This document shows positions 12,048 to 24,165 of a stretch of 64,000 bases of DNA, one piece after another. Each line of letters begins with the position of its first letter. Within the stretch, counting starts at the first letter, position 1. The position numbers were made by a program, and so were the translations under genes. This stretch comes from Parasponia andersonii (lineage: Eukaryota > Streptophyta > Magnoliopsida > Rosales > Cannabaceae). The notes under the pieces were generated by a model. That model saw nothing but the letters and a program-made list of their open reading frames with translations, did no database searches and was not told the DNA's origin. Where the stretch lies: contig JXTB01000052.1 in the NCBI GenBank assembly GCA_002914805.1, positions 1 through 64,000 of the forward strand. The letters are read 5' to 3'.

Positions 12048-12780
12048 GGGTGTTTAGACGAGTGGAATGGAATGACCATTCCATTAAACAACCTATTCCA
12101 CCATTTGGTTTAAAAAATGAAATTAGAATTTTTATTCCAATGGAAACTTATTTCCATCAATTGGTGTAATTTTGTTTCCATTGTTTCTTTTGAGGAATTT
12201 CCATTGCATTCTTTAAGTCATAATTAAATTGACATTATTTCTCTTTTTGCCCACAAAATGTAAACTTTCTTATATGTATTTAAGAATTTTGACAGTAGTA
12301 ATATTCATTATTTCTCATTTTACACAAAAATAGAAATACTATTTTCCAGATTTTCTATATACAATTATATTTTTGTTACCTTTTGAAGATTAAGTTACTC
12401 ACATATTTAAAAATAATTTATCATTTTTTAATTCATAATAGTAATAATTACCAAATTGGAAATAAATTTTTGTAGTTTATTTTATTCCGATATTATTAAT
12501 TAATTATATACAATAATGAACTTTTTAAGTTGAAATAATAACTTTTATCAACTAAATTTTAATAGTTGAAAAATATATAAAATTCAAAAAACGGTATTAT
12601 AGTTAATACAACACTTATTCCATTCCATTCCACTATTAACCAAACATAGTAATTCTTATTTCACTAACGATTCTAATTTTCAACCAAACAATAGAATAAA
12701 ATTTGCATTCTTATTCTCATTCTATTTCATTATAATTCCCATTACGATTCTAATTCTATTCCACGAACCAAATATCACCT
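12048..12780. mobile_element. MITE-like element with ~28-bp imperfect terminal inverted repeats
   Basis: The left end (gggtgtttagacgagtggaa) and the reverse complement of the right end (aggtgatatttggttcgtgg) align over roughly 28 bp and share the gtggaat core. The interior is AT-rich and non-coding. The GGGTGTTTGG-like end is common in hAT- and PIF-type plant MITEs. No clear target duplication was found, so the superfamily is open. Confidence 0.5.
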
Positions 12781-12903
12781 AAAGAATTTGGATCATTCTT
12801 ATTGGAAGATGGGGAACCTAGCTTTCACTCTTTAAGTGAGCTATCTTTAGTAAGATATACTACATCTCATTTTATGAATTAGAACTTTAAATTAAGATTT
12901 TTA

Positions 12904-13478
12904 GGTCATGTTTGGTATACTAGATAAAGACTATATATTGTATTAATTAAAGATAGTATTGTGTTTGGTTGTGTTTTTGTATCGTATTATTTAATGCGAC
13001 ATCAAAATTTAATATAATACAGAGAATATTATCTAATAAAGAATAAAATATCTGTATTACACTATATTACATAATTTTAACTTTAACGTAATATTGTACA
13101 ATACTCACTCTTTTTACTTTTTTGATTCTTAATTTATTTCTCATCACTTTTTCGCTCACATCATTTATCCCTTTCAAAAGTGGTATTTTTCTAAATAAAT
13201 TTTTGAAAGTAGTATTTTTCTAAATTTATATCTAAAAAGTGGTGCCTTGTAAACAAATTTTTAAAAAGTGATAATTTTACAAGTGATATGTTCCTAAATT
13301 TTTTTGAAAATAGTATTGTTCTAAGTAAATTTTTAAAAATGATATTTTTCAAAATTAGCTTTTAATACAATATCTTAATATAAATACAAAACCAAACATA
13401 ATACTCTAATAGAATAATACAAATATAATTCAATATAATACATCATATTACAATACAATACGACGCATCAACATGGCC
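12904..13478. mobile_element. Tourist/PIF-Harbinger-like MITE
   Basis: The ends ggtcatgtttgg and (reverse complement) ggccatgttgat match over ~10 bp. The element is flanked by TTA at 12901-12903 and 13479-13481, the 3-bp target duplication usual for PIF/Harbinger elements. It is 575 bp, AT-rich and non-coding; subterminal words such as aatacaatat recur on both sides. Confidence 0.6.
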
Positions 13479-14199
13479 TTAGTTGTTTAAGAGTCAAGTT
13501 TATCTAGATTTCTTACTTTTCATTTCAGATATGTTACTTAGCTAATTTATTTAGGACTTTTATCTTTTGTTTGGATCAGGAATCGGTAAGATTAGGACTC
13601 TTTAGTCTACGAATAGGTCTTGATATTTTATTTCCAGATTTCTTAGTTCTCTAAATTCCTAGAACTAGTATATACTTCTGGTTCTTCTATTAATCGACAG
13701 TTTCTTCTTTGTTTAATAGACTTAAAGAGCAATGCTTGAGACTCATTTCTTCCCTTTCTAGATTTCAAGCACGGAACTTAAGATACCACTAGAGCATTTG
13801 CAACATTATGGTTGGCCGAGTCAGAAGCAGATTAGTTTGACATTGTTGAATCAAACGTCATGATTTTGCTGTCAATTTTCACTTGATTTTAATTTATCCT
13901 ATGAAAGCATAGGAGCCACAAGTGATTTTCTTTTCCAGATTTGAAGGGTCTCTTTCATTGTGGGTCAACAGTTTTCAATCAAGGTGACCACATTCCGGAT
14001 TATTGTCTCCTATTGATGGGCTTCATCCAATTTGGTGTGGGCCTGCACTTCACAAGTCTCTCTAGCCATTTTTATAAGACAGCAGTTGAGCACTGTTTCA
14101 TTATCTTTGATATTTTTTAATAATGACTTGATGTTTTGCAACTTGGCAGGTTGCACAGGTGTTTGCACCGAAATGGACTAACTAAGCCTGCAATAGAGA

Positions 14200-17174
14200 A
14201 AATTTGTTTATTCTTGTGGATGGTATTTTCTACTGTTTGAGTTTTTCTAATAATTTTCTGTGTACTTATCCTTAATACTGAAATCAAACTTTATGATTCT
14301 GTATGTGAAAAAAAAAAAAGAAGAAAGAAAAGTAAAGAATGTATGTCATGGTCAGTTATCTTTAATTGACTTCTAATGTGCTAAAAGAGCAAGTTAAAGC
14401 ATGTAAAATGTGTCATGGGTCCCAGTTTTTGACACAAAATGAGTTTTAACAATTTCATTGCATTGCGATTCAGCTGTCATTATCCAGAAGGTCAACCATG
14501 CTTTCATCTTCTATATCCACTTGATTTAATGTCTGATCTATTGCTCTGGATTTCTATTGGTTTAAAGAAACGAGTCAAGGTGGGAAACTGTCTATGGATT
14601 TATTTATTTATTGTCTTAGTTTCATTGTCTAATTTTCCACAATTATGGATAGCAATCTGGAATATGATCAATCTAATCATTTTGAAAGAAGAATTGAAAA
14701 CTTCATGAGCTTCCCTGTCTTCATGAACAAGGCCAATAAAAAAAATGGTTGAAAATAAAGGAACAAGGAGAAAGGGATGGAAAGTTGAAAAGCTAACCAC
14801 ATTTTCAGTAACCATCTTTTGACCAAAATGACTTATTTTCAATAAGCTGTCGGTTGTTAAAGCCAATTATATGTGGTCAACTCGGGAGGTGTACCGTGTG
14901 TCTATAACTTAGGTACGTAAGTGTCTTTTTGGATTATAATTTAAGTTGGACTATGTATTTTTTTTAATTTTTTTTGTTAATAGACTATATATTAGTATAA
15001 CAGGATTTCTCTTGTTTTTTTTGTTCAATGAAGTATGAACTGTTGCCGGTAGTTCCTGTGGGATATATAAAAGAGTGGAGAAATGATACAGAATTCATTG
15101 GTTTTGGAATTTTCGGTGATTGAAATGTTAGTTTTTAATTAATGGCAATCCACCATCTTTGGTTCAACATTGAAANTTTTTTTTTTTTTTTTTTTTTTTT
15201 TGAGAGAAAGTAAAGGAAAATCGGTGATATTTTCAAGGCCTAACCGAGATCACAGGTGGAACGACATAGCACCTTGTCTCCATGGCTTCATCAGCTATCA
15301 GAAATAGAGATGCCCACTCAATAGGAGGGAGGGCCACGGAGCTAGAGTGGAGGGATAAACACACCAAATATAACCAGATAGAAGTGAAATCTCCCGATAA
15401 ACTCTTCTACAGATGGTTAACTTCTGCTTCTAACTTAATCATAATGAGAAAAAATTTTAATTAGCACAACAATACCATATGAGCAAAAGGTAATATTTGT
15501 ATTTGATATAAGTTTATTTTAAGTGACATTTTGTTGCTTGTTGCCATGAGTACAATTATAAAATCCTCCTTTGATGAGGACCTACATGGTAATTTCAGCG
15601 AATGGTGCCTAAAAAATCTGGTCCCCTTAGAGATGGAGTATGACAGATAAGATGGTCCTCCTCCATTACCCCACCCTTCACTTCACTGAGTACAAAATGA
15701 AAGGAACAACCATCCTTCTATAGAAAAACCCTCTTTCAAGTGAAAAATCGTACACCTCTAGTCAGCTACTGTATAATACATTTTTTCTTTTCATACTACG
15801 CTTGGTTGAAAATTAAAATTCTATATATGGTATGGAACCAAACCAAAAAATAGCAATAACTTTACCGATTGTAAATTAATTTGAACCGTTGGAATTTTTC
15901 TCTGTTTTTCGAATACTATATGATTCAAGGCGTGTACGGTTATAAGTATTTTTCACCGTACGAGTCCTAACGACGATAGAAACTGTTTTAAGATTCTTTA
16001 AATGTTGCTAAGTACTGTTTGGGGGATGGGACCTGCTTTTTATATATTTGTTTAGGTTTTGGACTTTGTATGTTCCTTGAGTCACATTTTAAAGCCGAAG
16101 TCATGTAAATTGACCAGATTGGCATAAAAAAACAGGGCCTGCATGAACCACAAAACACCCAATGATGATATTGGGAGCAAACTTTTGTGCTGAATTTTGT
16201 TGCTTTTCTCTGGGGTTGTAAATGAAACAGAATTTAATCCTCCTTAAGCTTCAGAATATTTTAAGATTAGAAATTTTAGTGGATATATGTCTGGACCACC
16301 TCCCAATTTGGGAGCAGTAGCATTATACATGGTCCTTTGCGTAGGCCGTCTAGGCTTGGTAGCTTGTATTTTAATGTACTTGTAATTCTACTTAGAAAAT
16401 AAAATAAACAGAAGAAAAACTATGACAAAATCATGTGCATCTATCCTTGGTGGGCCTATATTCAACTAATGGGCCTTTTGGGTCAACTTCATCATTTTTT
16501 TTTAATTTCTTTTTAGTTGTTTTTTTTCCCCACTAAAAAAATAGTTATTCCAACGGTTGGTCCTTAAATTGTGAAAACACAGATATTTTAATCTCAAAAC
16601 TTTAATACACAGATTAGTCTCTAAATTTGCTAACAAATATAGAATTTTCTTGCGTTATAAGTAAATGAATTTATTTGCGGATGATCACATTCCGTTACTC
16701 CTATAACACCCATTGTAATACAATTTATTTAGTATATTATTATAACCAACAATTTATATTCATTTAGTAGTACTCATTCTTCTTGTAACCTACAACTTTT
16801 AGCGGTCTACTTATTATGATTGTAAGTCTATATAAATGATTATTGAAAGCTTGTTTTGTAGACAATAAGAAGAAACGAATAATAAGATGGAAGGGTCTTC
16901 TATCTATTTCTCCTTTGACCATTTCTTCATTTGAATAATTTATATTTTATTTTAAATTCTTTCTTTTGTTTTATAATTTAGCGTCGCATCTCGCATACTA
17001 ATAAAATTGATTTTAAACTTCTAGATTTATACGTTTCATCCTTTTATTAGTATGCAGCATTTGGTTTAATATTTTTTTTTTTAAATTTTTAACAGTAATC
17101 GTTCTTTGGTTGACAGTTGAAATGAAAGCTTATTTATCATGTAATTAATAGATCGTGACCTATTTTTGGAGGTT
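14200..17174. other. Gene-free AT-rich stretch with one undetermined base
   Basis: No gene is supported; the open frames around 14439-14708 and 15282-15464 have no recognisable domain. Position 15176 is an N next to a long T-run, so the local length is uncertain. A Ty1/copia-like LTR remnant around 16.7-17.0 kb was considered but is not supported by paired ends. Confidence 0.45.
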
Positions 17175-17924
17175 TGTAACAACCCAAGCGCGACATTTTA
17201 CATTAAGGGCAATAAAGGCAATGGTAGGTGTAGATATGAAATTCTATAATTGAATTTATTGGGAGGTTCATGAGCACTTGTAATCCTGCATCGAGAAAAA
17301 ATGGATTAATTTTTTTTTTGAGTTATGCTCATAAGAGCTATTTATATACTATTTGTAAGGATCAAACTTTAATGTAGTTTTAAATTTCGTACAAAAAAGC
17401 AAAAAGTCAATAAAATTTTTTGTAGACTATTCAGAGATAATAGAATAGATAGAATAGATTATAGAGATATAGAATGAATGAGAAGACTATGTATTTATAG
17501 GCAAATAAGAGATGTTTAATAAATAGGAAACCATATTAATTAGATAATTAATAATTATCTTTTGGGTAATTTAGTCAAAATAAGATACTTACTAGATAAT
17601 GTCTGATTTAAAATATAATTATCTGATAATCATAAATAATAATTATATATTTTCTGAAATAAAGAACAATATAAAGCACAAATACCATTTGTAGGCCTCA
17701 TATAGGCTATAAAATAAGTCATATGAATTTTATCCCCAACAATCAGCCTTCCCCCCACTTTTTATTGCTAGTTTACTCGAACTTGAGGAGTAGTTCAAGT
17801 CAAATCTTCGCTTTCTTTCGTAATATTTTCCTTGCATTTTCTTGTTAGATAACAAATTAATATAAAGTAATTAAATTTGAAAATCAAATTTATAAAAGAT
17901 GAAACTAGGTTGTCATTATTTTTA

Positions 17925-18258
17925 CGGCTCCCGGAACTCATTTGGAACGGGGAGGAGTTGGAGTTCTCAGAACTTATTAGGAACGAAGAGGAATTATAAC
18001 TCTCGGCTATCTTCCACACACACCTTACCAAGAAGATTTAAAAGCACTCATCAGAAAGGGCGGCTCATGAAACTCGTTTGGAATATGGAGGAATTAGAGC
18101 TCTCGGCTATCTTCCATACATACCGTACCAAGAGAATTTAAATGCACTCATCGAAGAGGGCGGCTTCTGGAACTCATTGTGAACATGGAGGAATTAGAGC
18201 TCTCAATAGTTGTCATTCTCTATGTCAAAAGGATTTAAATGCACCCATCAGAAAGGGT
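17925..18258. repeat. Three degenerate ~110-140-bp tandem units inside the LTR element
   Basis: Each unit contains cggctc/cggctt, then gaactcattt/gaaactcgttt, a gga-ggaattagagctctc block, a ctatcttcca block and an aaatgcactcatc block followed by agagggcgg. Units lie at about 17925-18060, 18060-18170 and 18170-18258. They are imperfect copies. Confidence 0.6.
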
Positions 18259-18369
18259 TTTTTTTTTTACTCTGGATATTATATTATGTCTTATGGCTCT
18301 GAGCCATAGTAAATGACTTTGGATGAGATAAAATAGTAATAGAAAAATATACGAGGATACTACATATAG

Positions 18370-19300
18370 CGTAATCATTAAAGTATGATTAAATCAATCA
18401 TATTAATTACTTAAACAATTCAAATGAGTCAAATAATCGATGAATTATTTCAACCAATCTAAAGAATTCAAATACATCAAAAAATTCAAATCAAACTAAT
18501 CAATTCAATTACACCAAACAATCTACACATCAGCCATGCGCATATAATCCAAGTCAATCAATTCAACTACACCAATAAAATTAATCACTCTCGAAATCCA
18601 AACAAGTCATCACAAAGTATGTCATTCAAATAAAAAATTATTACATGACAAACAAGTCAAGCATTTCAAACCAATTAAATCTCGAAGGAGTCGATTCAAA
18701 CAAGTCACTAAATTTAGGCCAGTTGAATTAAGCTACTCAAATAGCAAACAAAGCACTCCAAACAATTCAAGCCAATCTAATAGCAAATAAGCCAATTCAA
18801 TCAAACCAAATAATTCAAACTAATCAAATACCAAACAAAGTCAATCGAGTCAAACCAAACAAATCAAGTCAAATACAAAATGGAACAATCTAATCAAAAG
18901 GTTTCACACTCCAAACAATTCAACCAATCATTTATTCAAATTAATCAATCCAGATACTATAAAAATTGAGTCAAATATTGCAAACCAACAAACTATGCAA
19001 ACAAAATAATCCAAATCAAGCACAAAACAAAATAATCAAACCAAAAGATTTTGTACTCCAAATAATTCAAATACTCAAACTAAACAATTGAATCAATCAT
19101 TTATTCAAGCCAATCAATCAAGACAATCAAAATAGAATCAAATATTTCAGCAAATCCCAACAATTCAAACAACACAATTTAATCAAAGCAAACTAATCCA
19201 ATATATCAATCACGTTAATCCATCAAACGCACATAATCTAGACACTTGAATCAAACAATTATAACATGCTACCCAACATTCATTTGATCAAATAATTATT
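18370..19300. repeat. Long G-poor degenerate repeat (caa/tcaaa words)
   Basis: About 0.9 kb is built from drifting copies of short words such as caattcaa, aatcaa, ccaaac and gtcaaa, with very few G on the plus strand. No fixed period is obvious by eye. It lies in the internal region of the minus-oriented LTR element, so its sense strand is C-poor and T/G-rich. Confidence 0.6.
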
Positions 19301-19522
19301 ATACCTTAAGAGTTTGATAAAACTCTAGGAAGTTGATATCTAATTGAAACAAAGATGCTTCCTTTAACATGAATAATTTTTGTTGTTAGTTTTCAAAAAA
19401 TTTCGAAATCTTGTTACCTTTCTTTAGTCTCTCATCATTACACCCCCACTCCTCAGTGTGAGTTTACTCAACTAGAGGAGTTATGAATTTTCCTAGATTA
19501 GGTTTCAACTTGATTCTCCTAC

Positions 19523-21960
19523 TGTCACAATGCATAACTTGGGGTAGTGATAGAGGGGAATTTCACTAAAATTGAAAATTTCTTAATTTATAAAGAGAAA
19601 TTTTAAAGAGTTTTGAATTTTTAAAATAACATGACTAATAAAAATATTTTGAATTTCAACTAGTGATTCTATCTCACAGTTCATAATTACTAATAAACAT
19701 AGACTGAATAATTATTAGAAAAACTAAATCTAAATAGTTAATCAAGCATCATCGTTCACACCTCAACACTAGCTAGAATGACATGTATAGTTTACAGACA
19801 TATTCAAAGTAGTATACTTAGTTCGAATGCTAGCGTAATCTATTTATTTAATAAGATATAAAGACAAGCCTTAAATCCATACTCCTAAGCATTACCAAGT
19901 CACAAACTACAAGTAAAAGATAACCTTTAATCTGTTTGTTGATCGTCAATGTCATACTGGACACCACCTGTAGAGAAAATAGGGGAGTAAACATAAAATG
20001 CCCAATAAGTTACCCAATTACCCTTTTTGGAAATATTTTTTTATAATTCTCAAAACATCTGCATGATTAATAGTACTAGAAAGCATTTTATAAATATTAA
20101 GTATTCAAAACATAAGTAGAAAACCATTATAGAAAATCACACTAAAGATCAAAATCAGATATTAAGGTCAAAATATATTGAAAATCATAATAAAATAAGC
20201 ATAGTGCATATCAAGTAAATCAACACATCACATAAGTTCTCACCCTCTCATCACAACTAAAGCAACTTATACTACATGTATTGAGTGGTCCTTACCTGAC
20301 ATCTATCTCTAGAAACTAGAGAAACACCTGTGTGTTTAATCCTACCGAGCTAAAGGGGCACCGAATGCTTACGCCTACTAAGTAGAGATAGTCAGAAAAT
20401 TGGTCTCGAGTGGGTTTACGGGCTCTCACCGAGGGCGAGTGTATTAGTTCATCTACTACAATACCGCGATACTTAAGATGACTCTCATGCATAATCATAC
20501 AAAATGTGTAGTATGTGGAGTCTCAAACAACCATATAGTAGTTTAACATTCTAGACATACTATGATTTTTAAATGAAAATTAATTTTGTGCTTTAAAAAT
20601 TTGGCAATATATTACCTATGATTTAATCAAAGCCAAAATTAAAACTTGCATAAGTCACATGAAAAATATTCAAAGTAGTCTACAATATCTCACAAATCCA
20701 TAATTCACCAAAATAATTATTCAAAACATTTAATTTAATAAAATCACAAAATTTTACTTTTTCACAACTCATTCCAATTTTTATGAGAAATAATAGATAC
20801 AAGGTGTTAGGATCCCCTACCTAGAAATAGTAATTATGCTAAGCTAATGACAGTAGAAAAATCCTCTGTTGATCAGCTCGTTGTTCAGACGGTCGTTTCT
20901 GGATCACGACATGTTCACTTGAAAAAATAGATTTATAAATAGGGCATTAGATTGAGAAACGAATATCACCACTGAATTTAGAACACCTAAAAACGTTGGG
21001 TTAGACATAAAGTTTGTCGAAAACGGGTCCCAATGCGAGACCGGCCTATGGCACGCAAAATAGTGTAATTCACAAGCTATTTTTTCGATTTTTGTGCCAC
21101 TTCAGAAAATAGTTATATTTTATATCAAAATTCATGTCCTGACCTCACTAAGTCCAAATTTGAAGTCATGACTCAATTTCGAGGTCTCGAGCATTAAATT
21201 GGATAAAAAATCCAAAAATTATAAAAATAACACTTTTGAAAAATATTTGGAACAATGCCACTATTTCATTTCAATAATTAACGCATTTCTGGTTACCGTT
21301 TCAACACTTTAAAATCATTAAATTTCGTATTTTAATCTCTTCTTTAATGTGGTATAGTTTTCTTAGGATAAATAATTCATTCCAAAATAATTACAAAAAT
21401 ATCAAAAAAATTTAATATTATAAAAATACTATAGTAACCAACTTCTCACTAGAACTGAGTTAATAACTTAGGGTGGTCTTAAATAAAAGTTGGCATCGAG
21501 ACGAAGCGAGCAACGGAGACGGCGAGCTGATCGAACATCGAAGGAAGAAATAGTGGGCGAAAAACAGTTCTTGTGGCGCAATTTTCGAACGGTTGTAGCT
21601 CCGAAGGGAAGTGGTATTTCACGGTAGCAGCACCCGGCATGACTTCGTTGGTACCTCTTGGTCATGGCGGGCAGGCACGCTGGGCACCTGGGTTGGCAAT
21701 GAGTCGCAGGTGAACAGTATCCGAGAGGTGCTCTTTCGAAAATGGCCGGGGACTTTATGGAAGAAAGGAGAAAAATTTGGGGGATTGACAGGTAATTTCT
21801 AAAACTGTAAATAGCAGGACATGTGGCACTACCTGACTTGAAAAACTTTCTGAAATTCTACTTTGGCCACAATATCAAAAGATCTTTTCACTTTAGTCGC
21901 TTTCTTATTCATTTTTAAGTCCTCAATTTTCATTTCTTTTTCACTTTTGCCTTTAATGCA
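19523..21960 (-). mobile_element. Gypsy-type long LTR, relative of the solo LTR at 36505-38654
   Basis: It starts TGTCACAATG and follows the same order of blocks as the LTR at 36505: a ggaaatttcac block, aacatagactgaataat, ggacaccacctg, gggtttacgg, then a GC-richer segment (here about 21490-21760) and a final tag-tcc-tttt rich part. The right end is not sharp; 21960 is where similarity fades. It is strongly diverged from its relative and old. Confidence 0.5.
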
Positions 21961-22409
21961 TCTTGACCTTATATTGTTCAGATTCGAGTCCAATAAAATA
22001 TTACATTAAAGGCTATAAAGGCGATGGTAGGTGTAGATGTCAAATTCTATAAATAAATTTATTGGAGGATTCTTGACCACTTATAATCTTGCGTCTAGAA
22101 AAAATAGGTTAGTTTTTTTTTTTTTTTGGATTATGCTCACGAGAGCTACCTATATACCCTTTGCAGAGATCAAATTCTGATATAATTCTGAATTTTTTAC
22201 AAAAAGAAAAAAAGCCAATAAACTACATAGGAAAGCAAATTTTTTAAGTAATTTAATCAAAATAAGATATTTACTAGATAATGTCTGATTTAAAATATAA
22301 TGATGTGATAATTATAAATAATAATTACTTCTTTTCTAAAATAAAACTCTTTAAAATCACAAATACCTGTAAAGATTATAAAATGAGTCCTACTAATTTT
22401 ACCGCAACA

Positions 22410-24165
22410 GCATGGGCAAAAGATTTCCCCACCTTAATTGAATTCTCTGTTCCTCTTAGTACAGAAAAATCCCACCAATCCATGAAAGATAATGAATGAG
22501 TCTCTGTCAAAAGTCTCAATCTAACTCTCTGTATTGCATGGGAATGGCACATGTAGATGAGGGTTACTTCGTTAGATACTACCACATGATATTCATTCCC
22601 ACACGACATGCATTGACCCCCATTAGTGGATTCTATACACATAATTTTCTTTTTGACCTTTTATCCTTTTCCCTCCAACATGCCAAAGCCTAACAATAAA
22701 AACAGTTTCAGTGTCTCGGTGAAATTGCAGGGCCATGTCAGCTGACGTAAATTATAAGGCCATGGTTGATCACACTTTCTTGTTGCTAGGTTTATACACT
22801 CTATACATAATTCGTTTTCTTGAAAAATTAATTTAAAAGGAAATTTTATTTTGTATTATGATTTAAATCGCTGAATCTTTCTTGCTATCTAACGTCGTTC
22901 AAAATAGAGATATGAACTAACCGAATGTACTAAAAATTCTTGTAAGTTGTAATTAGTTTTAGTACTCCTAGAAACATAGAAACGAGCCAATTTATACTAA
23001 TAATAGGACCTTTCTTTTTTTCTTTTCCTTTTTCTTTTTCTTTTTTATTGTTGAGCTGTGGAGAGTTGTTATTAAACAGTTGCAATAGAATAGGAATCTC
23101 CAGTTATTTCTTGTGGATCTCCAACTGCCTCATTAGGAGGAGCTAAATAAAAATACGACAACCCCTCTATGAATTATGTGAAAATGACATTAAAAAATTG
23201 AACTGGCGAAAATTACCCTACAATATTAGTATAGATGAATTAATTATTTAATGTTATCAGGAAATTTATACGGTAGGAAAATAATTCACATAGTGTGCGT
23301 TTTTTACTTAATGACAAATCAGATGTGCTATATTATGGCTAAATATTTTTGTATTGTACTTTTTACAGTTCAATAATATTCATCGTAGAGTTTTCTTTTT
23401 CTTTCTTGGATTTTATCTATCACACGGGTCACTTCTTCAAATGCTATTTATTGTAAATGTGTATATGTTGTAGTAATTTATCATCAACAACAAAACTCGA
23501 TAATCTATACAAATTAAAAAAAAAAAAACAGTAAGAGCATTATACCATCAAAAATTTTCGGTCGTGAATATTGCATGATATAGATTTTGCCATGAAGATA
23601 CACAAACACTAGTTTTTCTTAATTTTATTTTTTTCTATATGATATATGACACTTGGGGGGGGGGGGGGGAATGCAAATTAATCCTATTTCTTTTTGCTAC
23701 ACTTGTTTTTTTTTTAAGTAGTACTATTATATTCATTGCTCGCCTGAAAAACATTTAATTAAAGTTCTGAACTTTTCTCTTTTCCAGAAATTAAAGCACA
23801 ATTACAAAGACCCCACATAACAAATTTCGTTTTTTTTTTTTTCCCAACTTCAATCGTTCCAATTTATTTATTGATTAAGCTACTTATTTAATTATTACTT
23901 ATTATTTTATTTTACTCTCTTCTCCACGACAACCTCTCCCACTCGTCTCATACATATACTTTCAAAAACTTTCCCCACAACTCCCTTTCTGACTAAACCA
24001 TTAATGCCACATAAATAACTCAAAGTTTTACTGCTCCAATCCAAATTATAAAAAATCAAAAAATAAATTTCATTTGAACTCCTCCGCAGTCCCATACTAT
24101 TTCTCAAGCCAAGAAACTTTTAGCAACCGAGCTCCCTCCCACCAAAGAAAAATCAGAGAGAAAAT
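22410..24165. other. Intergenic DNA and upstream region of the first OVATE gene
   Basis: No coding region is supported. It contains a G-run at about 23655-23669, several T-runs, and a pyrimidine-rich 5' leader (about 23910-24150) before the OVATE gene. Confidence 0.45.

Larger units (their letters stand above)
10090..14190 (+). other. Scattered exon-like blocks, unidentified gene or gene relic
   Basis: Several short blocks have both a coding look and splice-like borders on the + strand. About 10093-10149 (reads MRTFRNFGSKLAGIPELQR) ends at gtaagtg. 10491-10520 (RTYTNDLLQWK) lies between ag and gtaagt and continues the previous frame. 10800-10876 (ends SESYYTLVAR) precedes gtgggg. 11824-11881 (HNYYKSLVAVGWSKYLHL) lies between ctag and gtaatg. 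13940-13982 and 14151-14180 follow. I do not recognise the protein, and blocks are separated by mobile elements. It may be a broken or unusually interrupted host gene, or chance. No function is proposed. Confidence 0.25.
17175..22409 (-). mobile_element. Old LTR retrotransposon, non-coding, with related LTR inside
   Basis: Two direct repeats bound the block: 17175-17741 (TGTAACAACC to CCCCAACA) and about 21977-22409 (ends CCGCAACA). They share long stretches, for example around 17210-17330 with 22000-22130 and 17580-17640 with 22262-22325. Read on the minus strand both begin TGTTG and end near ACA. A polypurine-type tract (ccccccac, plus strand) sits just inside the left repeat at 17750-17757, giving minus orientation. 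No gag or pol coding was recognised. The LTRs are clearly diverged, the right one is shorter, and the flanks do not share a target duplication. An old, heavily broken fossil. Confidence 0.65.

Noticed and set aside
14439-14866. Overlapping open frames of 88-89 codons on both strands
   Set aside because: No recognisable motif, no splice-supported extension and AT-rich composition.
16700-17040. Ty1/copia-like LTR remnant
   Set aside because: The tail tatataaatgattattgaaag and a following polyadenylation-like region look LTR-like, but no second copy or matching ends were found.
18370-19300. CRISPR-like array
   Set aside because: The repeats are short degenerate words without constant spacer length; the organism is a plant.
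22281-22693. Three small open frames of 65-88 codons
   Set aside because: They overlap the LTR end and AT-rich DNA; none shows a domain or coding bias.
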